From positions 3,162,001 through 3,226,000 of the forward strand of contig OW818656.1 of the NCBI GenBank assembly GCA_942492965.1: DNA of 64,000 nt, written 5' to 3'. Below the pieces are notes generated by a model, which saw only the letters and a program-made list of their open reading frames with translations, was not told where the DNA came from and searched no databases. Position numbers and translations under genes: made by a program. This stretch comes from Sphingosinicella sp942492965. GTDB taxonomy: Bacteria; Pseudomonadota; Alphaproteobacteria; Sphingomonadales; Sphingomonadaceae. How positions within the stretch are numbered: the stretch's first letter is position 1; each line of letters opens with the position of its first letter. This document shows, piece by piece, positions 17,283-25,892 of the stretch.

Positions 17283-18455
17283 ATGACATCCGCAAACGCC
17301 GCCCGCACGACCGACCCGGAAGAAGAGGCTGTTCTGCTGCATTCGATCGATCGCTGGATCGAGAAAGAGGTGCGCCCCGTGGTGATGCACCACGATCACA
17401 ACGATCTGTGGCCGGCAGAACTGGTCGCCCAGATGGCGGAAATGGGCCTGTTTGGTGCCACAATCTCTCAGGACTACGGCGGCCTCGGCCTTCCAGCGAC
17501 CACCTACTCGAAGGTCGTGTCGAAGATCGCATCGTACTGGATGGCGATCACCGGCATCTTCAATTCGCATCTGATGCTGGCGGCTGCCGTCGAGCGTTTC
17601 GGGACGGCGGAGCAGAAGGCGGAATGGCTTCCGAAGTTCGCGAGCGGGGAAATACGCGGGGGCCTCGCGCTCACCGAGCCCAATGCGGGGACGGACCTGC
17701 AGGCGATTCGTACGACTGCGGTGCGCGATGGCGACGACTATGTGATCAACGGCACGAAGACATGGATATCGAACGGCATCCACGGCAGCTGCTTCGCGCT
17801 TCTCGTGAAGACCGACCCGAAGGCGGAGCCGCGCCATAAAGGTATGAGCCTTTTCATCGCGCCGAAGATCTCCGGTTTCGAAGTCGGCAAGAAGATCAAG
17901 AAGCTTGGCTATAACGCCATCGACAGCGCGGAGCTGATTTTCGACAATTACCGGCTTCCCGCCGCGAACCTCATCGGCGGCGCGGAAGGCCAGGGTTTCC
18001 TGCAAGTGGCGGGCGGGCTCGAACTCGGGCGCATCAATGTCGCCTCTCGCGGTGTCGGGCTTGCCGAAGGCGCGCTGCGGCTCGCCACCGATTATGCGAC
18101 GGTTCGCCAGACGATGGGCAAGCCGATCTGCGAGCATCAGGCCATCCAACTGAAGATCGGCGAAATGGTCACACGCGCGAAAGCCGCGCGGCTGCTGACC
18201 ATGGATGCCGCCGAAGCCTACGACCGCGGCCAGCGCTGCGACATGGAGGCTGGCATGGCGAAGTATTTCGCTTCCGAAGCCGCGGTGCGGAACTCCGAGG
18301 AAGCGATGCGGATCTTCGGGGGCTACGGCTATTCGAAGGAATACGAGATCGAACGTTATTACCGGGATTCGCTGCTGATGTGCATCGGCGAGGGAACGAA
18401 CGAAATGCAGCGGATCATCATCTCCAAACAATGGGTCAAACGGCATTCAACGTAG
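17283..18455 (+). CDS. Acyl-CoA dehydrogenase
   Basis: A 390-residue FAD-dependent acyl-CoA dehydrogenase, normal length for short- or branched-chain members. It has the flavin-binding LALTEPNAGTD segment (about residues 127-137), TKTWISNG (about 159-166), and a C-terminal IFGGYGYSKEYEIERYYRD block. The catalytic base is placed as in short-chain and glutaryl-CoA dehydrogenases, in GEGTNEMQ near residue 374. ATG 17283 is preferred to a TTG five codons upstream. Following MaoC and CitE-like genes, it probably oxidises a saturated acyl-CoA to the enoyl-CoA that the MaoC enzyme hydrates. Methylsuccinyl-CoA-like or glutaryl-CoA-like substrates fit, but this is inference. Confidence 0.9.
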   Translation: MTSANAARTTDPEEEAVLLHSIDRWIEKEVRPVVMHHDHNDLWPAELVAQMAEMGLFGATISQDYGGLGLPATTYSKVVSKIASYWMAITGIFNSHLMLAAAVERFGTAEQKAEWLPKFASGEIRGGLALTEPNAGTDLQAIRTTAVRDGDDYVINGTKTWISNGIHGSCFALLVKTDPKAEPRHKGMSLFIAPKISGFEVGKKIKKLGYNAIDSAELIFDNYRLPAANLIGGAEGQGFLQVAGGLELGRINVASRGVGLAEGALRLATDYATVRQTMGKPICEHQAIQLKIGEMVTRAKAARLLTMDAAEAYDRGQRCDMEAGMAKYFASEAAVRNSEEAMRIFGGYGYSKEYEIERYYRDSLLMCIGEGTNEMQRIIISKQWVKRHST

Positions 18456-18529
18456 AGTTTTCAAGAACAGGATCAATCCGCAAGCGAGCGTTCAGGGCAA
18501 CAGCATTGGAAAGGGACAAGGGGGATACC

Positions 18530-21064
18530 ATGACAAAATCCGAACTTAGACTTGCAACGTGTCTCACGACCGCTTTCGCGGTCGTGCTTTCGCTTCCCGC
18601 GCCGTCCTACGCGCAGGAACAGGCAAGCGAGACCGCCGAACCTGTGGGAGGCGAAATCGTGGTGACGGCACGCCGGTTCGACGAAAAGCTGCAGGACGTT
18701 CCGGCAGCGGTTTCGGTGCTGACGGCGGAAGCCATCGAGAACACGGGCGCTCGAGTCGCCGCCGACTTCGTGCAGTTGACGCCGGGTGTCACGATCGTCA
18801 CCGGAAATGTCGAAGCGGCCGATACGCAGATCAACATTCGCGGCATCAACGGCGCGCGTGACGCTGAAAGCAACGTCGCGCTGGTCGTTGATGGTGTCCA
18901 GAAATCGAACACGTCGTCGCTGAACCAGGATCAGGGTTCGGTACAGCAGATCGAAGTTCTGAAGGGCCCGCAGGGCGCGCTTTACGGGCGCAATGCCGCT
19001 GCGGGTGCCGTTATCATCACCACCAAGAAGCCGGGCGCCGAACTGGAAGGCAGTGCACGCGTCAGCTACGGCAACAACAACACGGTGGAAGCCGCCGCGC
19101 TGATCGCGGGACCGCTGAGCGACACCGTGGGTTTCGTCATCAACGGCGACTACGGGCGGGGGGACGGCTATTTCCGCAACAGCTTCCTGCCGACCAATCT
19201 GAACACGACGCTCTATCCGGGCAACAGCACCAAAGCCGCCTCGATGGACAATTACGAACGCTGGAACGTGAATGGCCGACTCGTCTTCACGCCGAGTGAC
19301 GATACGGAAATCGATCTGAAGGCGCGCTACGGCAAGGTCCGCAGCGGTGCGATCGCGTTCAACGCGGCGTTCCAGATTCCGGCGCTGGAAGGCGCCGACA
19401 AGGCGTTCAACATCGACATCAACGATCACAAGTTCATCTTCACGCCGAACATCGATCCGCTGAACACGCAGAAGACCATAGAGGCGTCCGCGCGCCTCAC
19501 GCAGTCGCTGGGTGCGGTCGATCTGATCGGCTATGTCGCGTACAGCAACATCAAGAACGACTTTTATGCCGATGGCACGAGCGGCGCGTTCGGGTTCTTC
19601 GCGAACGAATCTACCTGCGCCGCGACCTCGGCCGGGACGGTTCCGGTCGTCAATCAGGCGCCGTTCGATGAAGCTTATCTGGGCGGCGCGTTCGTCGGGG
19701 CGCAGCCCTATTCGCCGGCATCGTGCGACGGCACGCAGTACCAGCGCCGCAATCAGGAGGATTTCAGCGCGGAGCTTCGGTTGGTCGGCGAGACGGATTC
19801 GCTGCGCTGGCAGCTTGGCGGCTATTTCCTGACGCTCGATCGGCGGACCTGCATCAATCTTGGTCTCGATACGGGGCAGGGCGTGGTTCGCGAGTGTTAC
19901 ACGACCGATCCGAGGAACCCCACCGAAGCGCTGGTCGACGACAATTTCAAGACCAAGGTCTACGCGGCGTTCGGTTCGGTCGATTATGACGTGAGCGAAG
20001 CGTTCAAGGTCGGCCTTGCGCTCCGCTACGACATCGAGGATCGCAGCACGAGCAACAGCGTGCCGACCGGGCGGCTCACCCGCTGGGTGGGCAACGTGCT
20101 TACGGGCAACCCGAATGGGACTGCGACGACGCCCGCGAACTACTATCTGAACCCCGGCCTTGACCCCGCGTACAACCCGAGCGGCATCCTTGCCGACCGG
20201 AGCGAGACCTACAAGCAGCTGCAGCCCAAGGTTACGCTCAGCTACAAGGTCAGCCCCGACCTTTCGCTGTTCGCGAACTGGGGTATCGGCTTCAAGTCGG
20301 GCGGTTTCAACAACGGCGGTTCGCAGGCCGTTATCGACAACTTCTTCAACGCCGCGATCTCTTCCGGCCTGTCGATCTTCGACGATTACCGCAAGGAACG
20401 CTCGAGTGCGTTCGAGGCCGGTATCAAGGGCAAGGCGCTGGATGGGCGCCTGACGTTCGATTTCGCGGGCTATCACACGACCGTGAAGGACATGCAGTTC
20501 TTCGAGTTCTTCGTGGGACCGTTCGGACTTCTGCGTGTCGTCTCCAACATCGACAAGGTGGAGCTGTACGGCGCCGAAGGTTCGGCAAGCTTCCGCCTGA
20601 TCGACGGCTGGTCACTGTTCGGTTCGTTCAACGTGACCGACAGCAAGATCAAGGAGAACGACGCGCGGCCGTATACGGAAGGCAACAAGTCTCCGTACAC
20701 GGCGGATTACACGCTGAACATCGGAAGCCAGATCGATGCCCCCCTCAGCGACGCGCTGTCACTGCTGGTGCGCGCCGACTATCGCATTACCGGCAAGACC
20801 TGGTTCCACACCGTGCAGGACAATACCGTGCCCACGATCTTCGGGCTCGCGGCGAACTTCAAGAATTCGCAGCGCGATCCCTACGGTATCTTCAACCTGC
20901 GCGTCGGCCTGAAATCGGATAGCTGGACGCTTAGCGCCTTTGCCGAAAACATGTTCAACAAGAATTACGTGGCGGAGGCCATTCCCGCACCGGAATTCGG
21001 CGGCGACTTCCTGACCGCCGGCATCCGTCGCAGCTATGGCGTGGAACTGGCTTACAAGTTCTGA
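18530..21064 (+). CDS. TonB-dependent outer membrane receptor
   Basis: An 844-residue TonB-dependent receptor. The signal peptide ends near residue 29 (SYAQEQ), and the plug begins with GGEIVVTARR. The plug motif VLKGPQGALYGRNAAAGAV is near residues 145-163. The barrel ends in ELAYKF. The N-terminal MTKS and the GGEIVVTARR segment are shared with the receptor at 1459, but the barrels differ. ATG 18530 follows AAGGGACAAGGGGG, well upstream-spaced for translation. It lies 74 bp after the acyl-CoA dehydrogenase and upstream of a CoA-transferase, so it is the uptake gene of this operon or a closely following one. Two receptors in one block suggest two related ligands or a ligand and its product. 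Confidence 0.93.
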   Translation: MTKSELRLATCLTTAFAVVLSLPAPSYAQEQASETAEPVGGEIVVTARRFDEKLQDVPAAVSVLTAEAIENTGARVAADFVQLTPGVTIVTGNVEAADTQINIRGINGARDAESNVALVVDGVQKSNTSSLNQDQGSVQQIEVLKGPQGALYGRNAAAGAVIITTKKPGAELEGSARVSYGNNNTVEAAALIAGPLSDTVGFVINGDYGRGDGYFRNSFLPTNLNTTLYPGNSTKAASMDNYERWNVNGRLVFTPSDDTEIDLKARYGKVRSGAIAFNAAFQIPALEGADKAFNIDINDHKFIFTPNIDPLNTQKTIEASARLTQSLGAVDLIGYVAYSNIKNDFYADGTSGAFGFFANESTCAATSAGTVPVVNQAPFDEAYLGGAFVGAQPYSPASCDGTQYQRRNQEDFSAELRLVGETDSLRWQLGGYFLTLDRRTCINLGLDTGQGVVRECYTTDPRNPTEALVDDNFKTKVYAAFGSVDYDVSEAFKVGLALRYDIEDRSTSNSVPTGRLTRWVGNVLTGNPNGTATTPANYYLNPGLDPAYNPSGILADRSETYKQLQPKVTLSYKVSPDLSLFANWGIGFKSGGFNNGGSQAVIDNFFNAAISSGLSIFDDYRKERSSAFEAGIKGKALDGRLTFDFAGYHTTVKDMQFFEFFVGPFGLLRVVSNIDKVELYGAEGSASFRLIDGWSLFGSFNVTDSKIKENDARPYTEGNKSPYTADYTLNIGSQIDAPLSDALSLLVRADYRITGKTWFHTVQDNTVPTIFGLAANFKNSQRDPYGIFNLRVGLKSDSWTLSAFAENMFNKNYVAEAIPAPEFGGDFLTAGIRRSYGVELAYKF

Positions 21065-21092
21065 TCCTGGCGACTGTAAGAAGATTGGAAGC

Positions 21093-21122
21093 CTTCCGGA
21101 TCGGCGGATGCTGATCCGGAGG
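21093..21122 (+). promoter_or_regulatory. Intercistronic hairpin after TonB receptor gene
   Basis: TCCGGATC (21095-21102) pairs perfectly with GATCCGGA (21113-21120) around a ten-base loop; outer bases extend the stem slightly. It lies 28 bases after the receptor stop and ends just before the ribosome-binding site of the next gene. There is no T-run, so it is more likely a stability or attenuation element. Confidence 0.5.
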
Positions 21123-21139
21123 CTCCAGAGGAGTTGATG

Positions 21140-22321
21140 ATGGCGTCTGGGGCGTTGCAGGGGCTGCGGCTTGTCGAGATGGGGCAACTGATCGCGGGGC
21201 CCTTCTGCGGACAGTTGATGGCAGATCACGGTGCCGAGGTGATCAAGATCGAGGCGCCGCGCGAGGGCGATCCGATGCGCGAGTGGGGGCGGAACAAGCC
21301 GGTCTGGTGGCCCGTCGTCGCGCGCAACAAGAAGAGCATCACGCTCAACCTTCGCGATCCGCGCGGTCAGGATATCGTGCGGCGCCTTGTGGAGAAGTCG
21401 GACTTCCTGCTCGAGAATTTCCGTACCGGCACCATGGAGAAGTGGAACCTCGGCTACGATCAGCTGTCGGCCATCAATCCGGGGCTGATCATGATCCGCG
21501 TGACCGGCTTCGGGCAAACCGGCCCCTATGCGCGGCGCGCCGGCTATGGCTCGATCGGCGAGGCCATGGGCGGCATTCGAAACCTCGCGGGTGATCCTTC
21601 AACCCCGCCTAGCCGCGTGGGCCTGTCGATAGGAGACTCGCTGGCTGCCACGTTCGCCTGCCTCGGCGCACTGATGGCCTTGCAGCATCGGCATCGCACG
21701 GGGCACGGGCAGGTGGTCGATTCCGCGATCTATGAAGCGGTGCTGGCCATGATGGAATCGACGATTCCGGAATATACCGAAGCCGGTTTCACGCGGGAGC
21801 GCACGGGCGCGACGCTGCCCAAGGTGGCGCCTTCCAACGTTTACTCCACGTCGGACGGCGAAATCCTGATCGCCGCAAATCAGGACAGCGTGTGGAAACG
21901 CATGGCGGAAGCGATGGGGCAGCCGCAGCTCGGCACCGACCCGCGTTTCGCGACGCATCATGCGCGCGGCGAGCACCAGGTGGAACTCGACGACATGATC
22001 AGCGCCTGGACGAAATCATGGTCCAGCGCCGATCTTCTGGCGCACCTGGAGATGCACGGTGTGCCGGCGGGGAAGATCTACAAGGCGCCCGATATGCTGG
22101 AAGATCCGCATTTCAAGGCGCGCGAAGCCATTGTCAAGGTTCAGCACCCGGCTTTTCAGAACCTGTGGATGCAAAATGTCTTCCCCAAGCTTTCCGAAAC
22201 GCCCGGAGAGGTCGCGTGGGCGGGGCCGGAGCTTGGCCAGCATAACGAGGAGATTTACGGCGATATCCTGGGGATGAGTCGGCAACAGATGAACAACCTA
22301 GAGGACGAAGGCGTTATCTGA
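21140..22321 (+). CDS. CaiB/BaiF (family III) CoA-transferase
   Basis: A 393-residue family III CoA-transferase, the third in this block. It shows QLMADHGAEVIKIEAP near the N-terminus (about residues 25-40), ARNKKSITLNL (about 61-71) and the likely catalytic Asp in SRVGLSIGDSLAAT (about residue 164). AGAGGAG lies before a TTG-ATG-ATG run; the second ATG (21140) has the best spacing, and 21137 or 21134 are possible. It probably activates the acid that enters the acyl-CoA dehydrogenase/MaoC/CitE steps, with an acyl-CoA such as succinyl-CoA as donor. It is the last gene of block 1 and is convergent with the crotonase gene. Confidence 0.9.
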   Translation: MASGALQGLRLVEMGQLIAGPFCGQLMADHGAEVIKIEAPREGDPMREWGRNKPVWWPVVARNKKSITLNLRDPRGQDIVRRLVEKSDFLLENFRTGTMEKWNLGYDQLSAINPGLIMIRVTGFGQTGPYARRAGYGSIGEAMGGIRNLAGDPSTPPSRVGLSIGDSLAATFACLGALMALQHRHRTGHGQVVDSAIYEAVLAMMESTIPEYTEAGFTRERTGATLPKVAPSNVYSTSDGEILIAANQDSVWKRMAEAMGQPQLGTDPRFATHHARGEHQVELDDMISAWTKSWSSADLLAHLEMHGVPAGKIYKAPDMLEDPHFKAREAIVKVQHPAFQNLWMQNVFPKLSETPGEVAWAGPELGQHNEEIYGDILGMSRQQMNNLEDEGVI

Positions 22322-22567
22322 AGAGAGGCTATTCTCAGCGGCCAATGCCTATCCCGCCTTCGATGCCCAGCGACACAACCATTTCGATCTCGACCGGTGC
22401 GCAGTTGAGCGGACCGTACGGGACGATGCACCAGGGAACGCCGCACAGGCATGATTCGCTTCATCTCAAGGCGCGATGTCGGGGGTGGAGCGTGGACACG
22501 GGTGGTTGGTGCGACTCGAAGCACCTACCAATGTGGCGCTATTTCAATGTTATAAATTCGGGACAGA
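22322..22567. other. Gap between block 1 and block 2
   Basis: This 246-bp gap separates two convergent genes. No intact gene is seen. On the minus strand a frame ending near 22338 reads like the C-terminal tail of a protein (VPYGPLNCAPVEIEM, then LGIEGGIGIGR and a stop), so a gene remnant is possible, but I cannot assign a family. Confidence 0.3.
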
Positions 22568-23323
22568 TCAGGCGCCGATGAAGCGACCAGGTCTCCGTTC
22601 AGCGACTGCGGCCATTCCTTCGCGAGCATCCGCGGTGGCCAACAACTTGGTCTGCTCGTCGCTTTCGTGCCGAACCTGCGTGCGATACGCATCGACAAGG
22701 CCATTGCGCAGCGTTGCACGTGTCGAGATGACGGCGAGCGGTGCGGCCTCGGCGATTTCGCCTGCCAGCTTCAGCGCAGCCTCGCGTAGCTCCGACTGAT
22801 CAACCAGCTCATCGACAAGCCCCCAAGCCAGCGCCTGTTCGCCATTCAGACGCCGACCCGTGTACATGAGGAGCGATGCTTTCTGCACGCCGATTAAACG
22901 GGGAAGGGTGTGAGTCAAGCCAAAGCCCGGGTGAATACCAAGCTTCACGAAGTTCGCGGAAAATCGTGCTTCCGGCGCTGCAACCCTGAAATCTGCAACG
23001 AGCGCCAGTCCGAAGCCGCCCCCGACGGCGGGGCCCTGTATTGCAGCAACGATGGGCTTGCGCGTCGCAAACATTCGTGCGGCGGCGGGGTAAATCTCTC
23101 GGGATGGGCCGCCCGGCGTGCTGAAGTCTGCGCCGGCGCAGAACGCGGTCCCCTGCGCCGCCAGAACGATCGCGCGAAGTGAAGCGTCCTCATCTATGTC
23201 TTCGAAAAGCTGAGCAAGCGCGTTCATCAGCTCGAGGTCGAAGAAGTTGTGCGGCGGTCGCCTCATCTCGACGACGGCAACGTTCCCGACGACCTCAAAT
23301 CCTACGTCCGCATATTCGTGCAT
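22568..23323 (-). CDS. Enoyl-CoA hydratase/isomerase-family protein (crotonase fold)
   Basis: A 251-residue crotonase-fold protein. The CoA-binding and oxyanion blocks are present: FCAGADFS (61-68) and IQGPAVGGGFGLAL (95-108). The two glutamates used for hydration in classical enoyl-CoA hydratase appear to be absent. By eye, Phe125 sits at the first position (FSANFVKLG) and Leu151 at the second (ASLLMYTG). It may therefore be an isomerase, a hydrolase or another crotonase-superfamily enzyme rather than a hydratase. The gene is 50 bases downstream of the dialkylglycine-decarboxylase-like gene in the same direction, so the two probably form an operon. The fold is firm, the reaction open. Confidence 0.87.
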   Translation of the reverse strand: MHEYADVGFEVVGNVAVVEMRRPPHNFFDLELMNALAQLFEDIDEDASLRAIVLAAQGTAFCAGADFSTPGGPSREIYPAAARMFATRKPIVAAIQGPAVGGGFGLALVADFRVAAPEARFSANFVKLGIHPGFGLTHTLPRLIGVQKASLLMYTGRRLNGEQALAWGLVDELVDQSELREAALKLAGEIAEAAPLAVISTRATLRNGLVDAYRTQVRHESDEQTKLLATADAREGMAAVAERRPGRFIGA

Positions 23324-23373
23324 GCAGGTCTCCTGACCCCTTGTACGCCCAATGTCGCTTTTTGTCCCTGAGC

Positions 23374-24687
23374 TTATTTGCCCGCAGACTCCGCGACTTG
23401 GGAAATGGAAGCGTCCAGAACGCTCACGCCGAAATCAATCTCTTCGTCCGTCGAGTTGATTGGTGGAGCAAACCGCAGAATGCCTGCTGAATATGCACCG
23501 GTGATGTTTGCAAACAGGCCGCGCTCCAGCGCAACCTCAGTCACTTCCCGGGCAAGGTCAGTCGCGCTTTTGCCCTTGAACGGAACGAACTCCATCCCAA
23601 GCAACAGACCCCTGCCTCGAACGTCGCCGATGCATTGGTGACGTTGCATCAGGTTCTGCAATCCCTGTCGAAGACGGCTGCCGAGAACCTTCGATCTTTC
23701 GACAAGCTGATCGCGCTGAACAATCTCCAGGACCTTCAAGGCGACAGCGGCGGGAAGCGGGTCATTGACGTGCGTGGTGACGAAAAAGAACCCGCGCCGT
23801 TCGGCCTCTTCCGCAAGCGCATCCGACGTCTGAACCGATGACATGGCCATACCGGCGCCGAGCGTCTTCGAAAGCAGAAGCACATCCGGCACGACATTGT
23901 CGCGTTCGAAGGCGAACATTTCTCCGGTGCGACCAAGGCTTGTCTGCGCCTCGTCGAGGATGAGGAGCATGCCCCGCCGTTCACAATGTTTCTTCAGTGC
24001 CGCGAGATACCCCAGCGGCAGGTCGATGATACCGCCTGTGCTGAGAACCGGCTCCGCAATGAAGGCGGCGAGATTGCCGGTGGACTGGCGATCCAGAAGG
24101 TCGAAGCTGTCGTCGAGTTCCTGCTGCCACGTCACTCCGGCAAAACGTGGCCGATAGGGGTTTGGCGCGGGGATGGCGAAAGATCCTGGCATCAGCGGCC
24201 CCTGGCCGCCTCGCCCCAGGGAATATGTTGCCGACGCCGCAGCTCCGGTCGATCCATGGTACGATTGGGCGAAGCCGACGATCTCCCATTTGCCCGTAAC
24301 CACCTTCGCGAGCCGGATCGCGGCCTCGACCGACTCCCCGCCGGTAGACAGGAACATCGCGCGCGGAAGAGCCGGTACGAGTTCCGCCAGGGCGGCAGCC
24401 AAGTCCACGACCGGCTTGGAGATCATCATGCTGAACAGATGGTCCAACGTACCAGCGGCTTGTCGCACAGCTTCAACAAGATCCGGATGAGCGTGCCCGA
24501 TTACGGAGCTCATCTGCCCGGAGGTGAAATCAAGCACCTTGCGCCCCGTGGCGTCGTAGAGCCACGATCCCTCGGCCCGGGTTGGAATGAACGAGGTGAA
24601 CGTTCCGCCCGTTCCCATGTATTTCAGCAGATGGCGATCCGCTTTTTGCCAGATATCGGCTTCCGAGTTGTTCAGCATCTTATCCAT
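23374..24687 (-). CDS. Class III aminotransferase, 2,2-dialkylglycine decarboxylase-like
   Basis: A 437-residue PLP enzyme closely resembling 2,2-dialkylglycine decarboxylase from Burkholderia (compared from memory). Shared blocks include DFTSGQMS (53-60), DHLFS (82-86) with PVVDLA (92-97), IVGFAQS (136-142), NLAAFIAEP (205-213) and LSKTLGAG (272-279). Catalytic residues are present: Gln58, Asp245, Lys274 (the PLP Schiff-base lysine) and Arg in LRFAPP near the C-terminus. The decarboxylase decarboxylates 2-aminoisobutyrate or isovaline to a ketone and transfers the amino group to pyruvate. Two active-site positions differ: Tyr143 where the known enzyme has Trp138, and Ser146 where it has Met141. 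The substrate range is probably altered. The start is ATG 24687; ATG 24678 is an alternative. Confidence 0.87.
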   Translation of the reverse strand: MDKMLNNSEADIWQKADRHLLKYMGTGGTFTSFIPTRAEGSWLYDATGRKVLDFTSGQMSSVIGHAHPDLVEAVRQAAGTLDHLFSMMISKPVVDLAAALAELVPALPRAMFLSTGGESVEAAIRLAKVVTGKWEIVGFAQSYHGSTGAAASATYSLGRGGQGPLMPGSFAIPAPNPYRPRFAGVTWQQELDDSFDLLDRQSTGNLAAFIAEPVLSTGGIIDLPLGYLAALKKHCERRGMLLILDEAQTSLGRTGEMFAFERDNVVPDVLLLSKTLGAGMAMSSVQTSDALAEEAERRGFFFVTTHVNDPLPAAVALKVLEIVQRDQLVERSKVLGSRLRQGLQNLMQRHQCIGDVRGRGLLLGMEFVPFKGKSATDLAREVTEVALERGLFANITGAYSAGILRFAPPINSTDEEIDFGVSVLDASISQVAESAGK

Positions 24688-24962
24688 TGCCGGTTATCCC
24701 GCTGCGTTTGAGCTCGAGGTGATTGCCTCGTCGCAAATCCAGAAGGCAGTCTCACGCACCAGATACATCGACGTGGAAGTTGTCACGATGCCTGCCCCTG
24801 CCTTTTCGAGTGCAGATGTAGCGGCCAAACTTCGCGAGATTAAACGCAAATACCTCTCGCTGACTGGTGAACAGGATTTTCTAATCGCGTCTGAGCTTGT
24901 GCGTGGAAGGCAAATCCACACCTACAAAAAAGAATTGGGGCGTAGCCGCTGGGCACACGATA
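24688..24962. other. Gap with possible short reading frame
   Basis: This gap of 275 bp lies between two minus-strand genes. A plus-strand frame from ATG 24788 to 24991 would encode 67 residues with a charged, helical character (VAAKLREIKRKYLSL) and would overlap the end of the IclR gene. No ribosome-binding site is convincing. A minus-strand frame covers the same bases. I cannot support either as a gene. Confidence 0.25.
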
Positions 24963-25736
24963 TCAGGCGCCGGTTGTGCGCGCCTGCTTAACGGCCGTCT
25001 CGAAGATCTTCGCCGCCTCGCGCAGGAAACCCAGGATGGCGGTGCTTTTGGAGCTGATGCGGGCCGAAGGGCCTCCCACGCCAAGGGCGAACCTGCGGCC
25101 GAAAGGCGTAGGCAGAAGCAGAACGCCCATCGTGCAGACGCCGGGTGTGACGCGACTGTCGGACGTCGCAAATCCTTGGTCGCGCACGGCCTGAAGGTCA
25201 GCCATCAGCTCCCGTTGATTTATTTTCGCCTCGTGGGACGCCCGGCGCGCATCTATTCGTCGGACGGTCGCCTCAATGTCCGCAGTCTTCTCCGCGCTCA
25301 ACAGTAGCCGCCCGAATCCCGATGTGGCCAGCGGCCGCAGCGTGCCGGGCGCGACGGCGAACTGCAGCGCTTCGTTGGAATGGACCACATGAACATATTG
25401 CACTTGAAGGTCGCTCCGGGCGGCAAGGACGACCGTCTCGCCGGTCGCGTCGCGGAGATCTTCCATCACACGCAGGATGTTCAGCCCGCCGAAAAGATCG
25501 GTCGCGACCCAGCTGCCAAGCAATGCAATTCTCATCGTCGGCAGGTAAGTGCGGCTGCGCTTGTCGTACTCCAGGTAGCCGAGCTGTACCAGGCTCTTGA
25601 GGAGCGCAGAGCCGCTCGAAGGCGCATATCCGAATTTCTCGCAGATCTGCGTGAGCGACACCGGTGCGCGGATGCGATCGAAATATTCGAGCACCTCAAA
25701 GACACGTCGTGCCGACTTGATGCTGCCCTCCGCCAC
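24963..25736 (-). CDS. IclR-family transcriptional regulator
   Basis: A 257-residue IclR-type regulator. The winged helix covers SIKSARRVFEVLEYF through SGSALLKSLVQLGYLEYD (about residues 4-55), followed by the effector-binding domain ending in GLGVGGPSA-like sequence (FALGVGGPSARIS). I chose GTG 25736, which is preceded by AAGGGA at good spacing. An upstream start at 25799 would add 21 residues and would swallow an inverted repeat (25750-25767) that looks like the operator. The gene is divergent from the CoA-transferase/acyl-CoA dehydrogenase operon at 25893, which it probably controls, possibly together with the decarboxylase-like gene downstream. Confidence 0.9.
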   Translation of the reverse strand: MAEGSIKSARRVFEVLEYFDRIRAPVSLTQICEKFGYAPSSGSALLKSLVQLGYLEYDKRSRTYLPTMRIALLGSWVATDLFGGLNILRVMEDLRDATGETVVLAARSDLQVQYVHVVHSNEALQFAVAPGTLRPLATSGFGRLLLSAEKTADIEATVRRIDARRASHEAKINQRELMADLQAVRDQGFATSDSRVTPGVCTMGVLLLPTPFGRRFALGVGGPSARISSKSTAILGFLREAAKIFETAVKQARTTGA

Positions 25737-25749
25737 CGGTTCCCTTACT

Positions 25750-25767
25750 TTTTCATCAATATGAAAA
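25750..25767. promoter_or_regulatory. Probable IclR operator
   Basis: TTTTCAT (25750-25756) and ATGAAAA (25761-25767) form a perfect 7-bp inverted repeat around CAAT. It lies in the divergent promoter region, 14 bases before the chosen IclR start and about 125 bases before the CoA-transferase start. Confidence 0.45.
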
Positions 25768-25892
25768 CGTGCACTACAAGTGTGAAAAACTTGCCGCAAG
25801 GGAATAACCGATTAATGTTTGTGTCAGCCCTGATGCCGACGCCCGCGTCAATGCGACAGCGGCAGCCGAGCGTGGAGTCAGTAGCAGAAGCC

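Noticed and set aside
18473..20476. Long minus-strand open frame opposite the second TonB receptor
   Set aside because: It is a mirror frame of the receptor gene with no signals or recognisable domains.
22330..22460. Minus-strand tail-like frame as the end of a known enzyme
   Set aside because: It looks protein-like but I could not name a family, so it is only mentioned as a possible remnant.
24788..24991. Short plus-strand frame (67 residues) overlapping the IclR gene end
   Set aside because: No ribosome-binding site, no recognised family, and an overlap with a certain gene.
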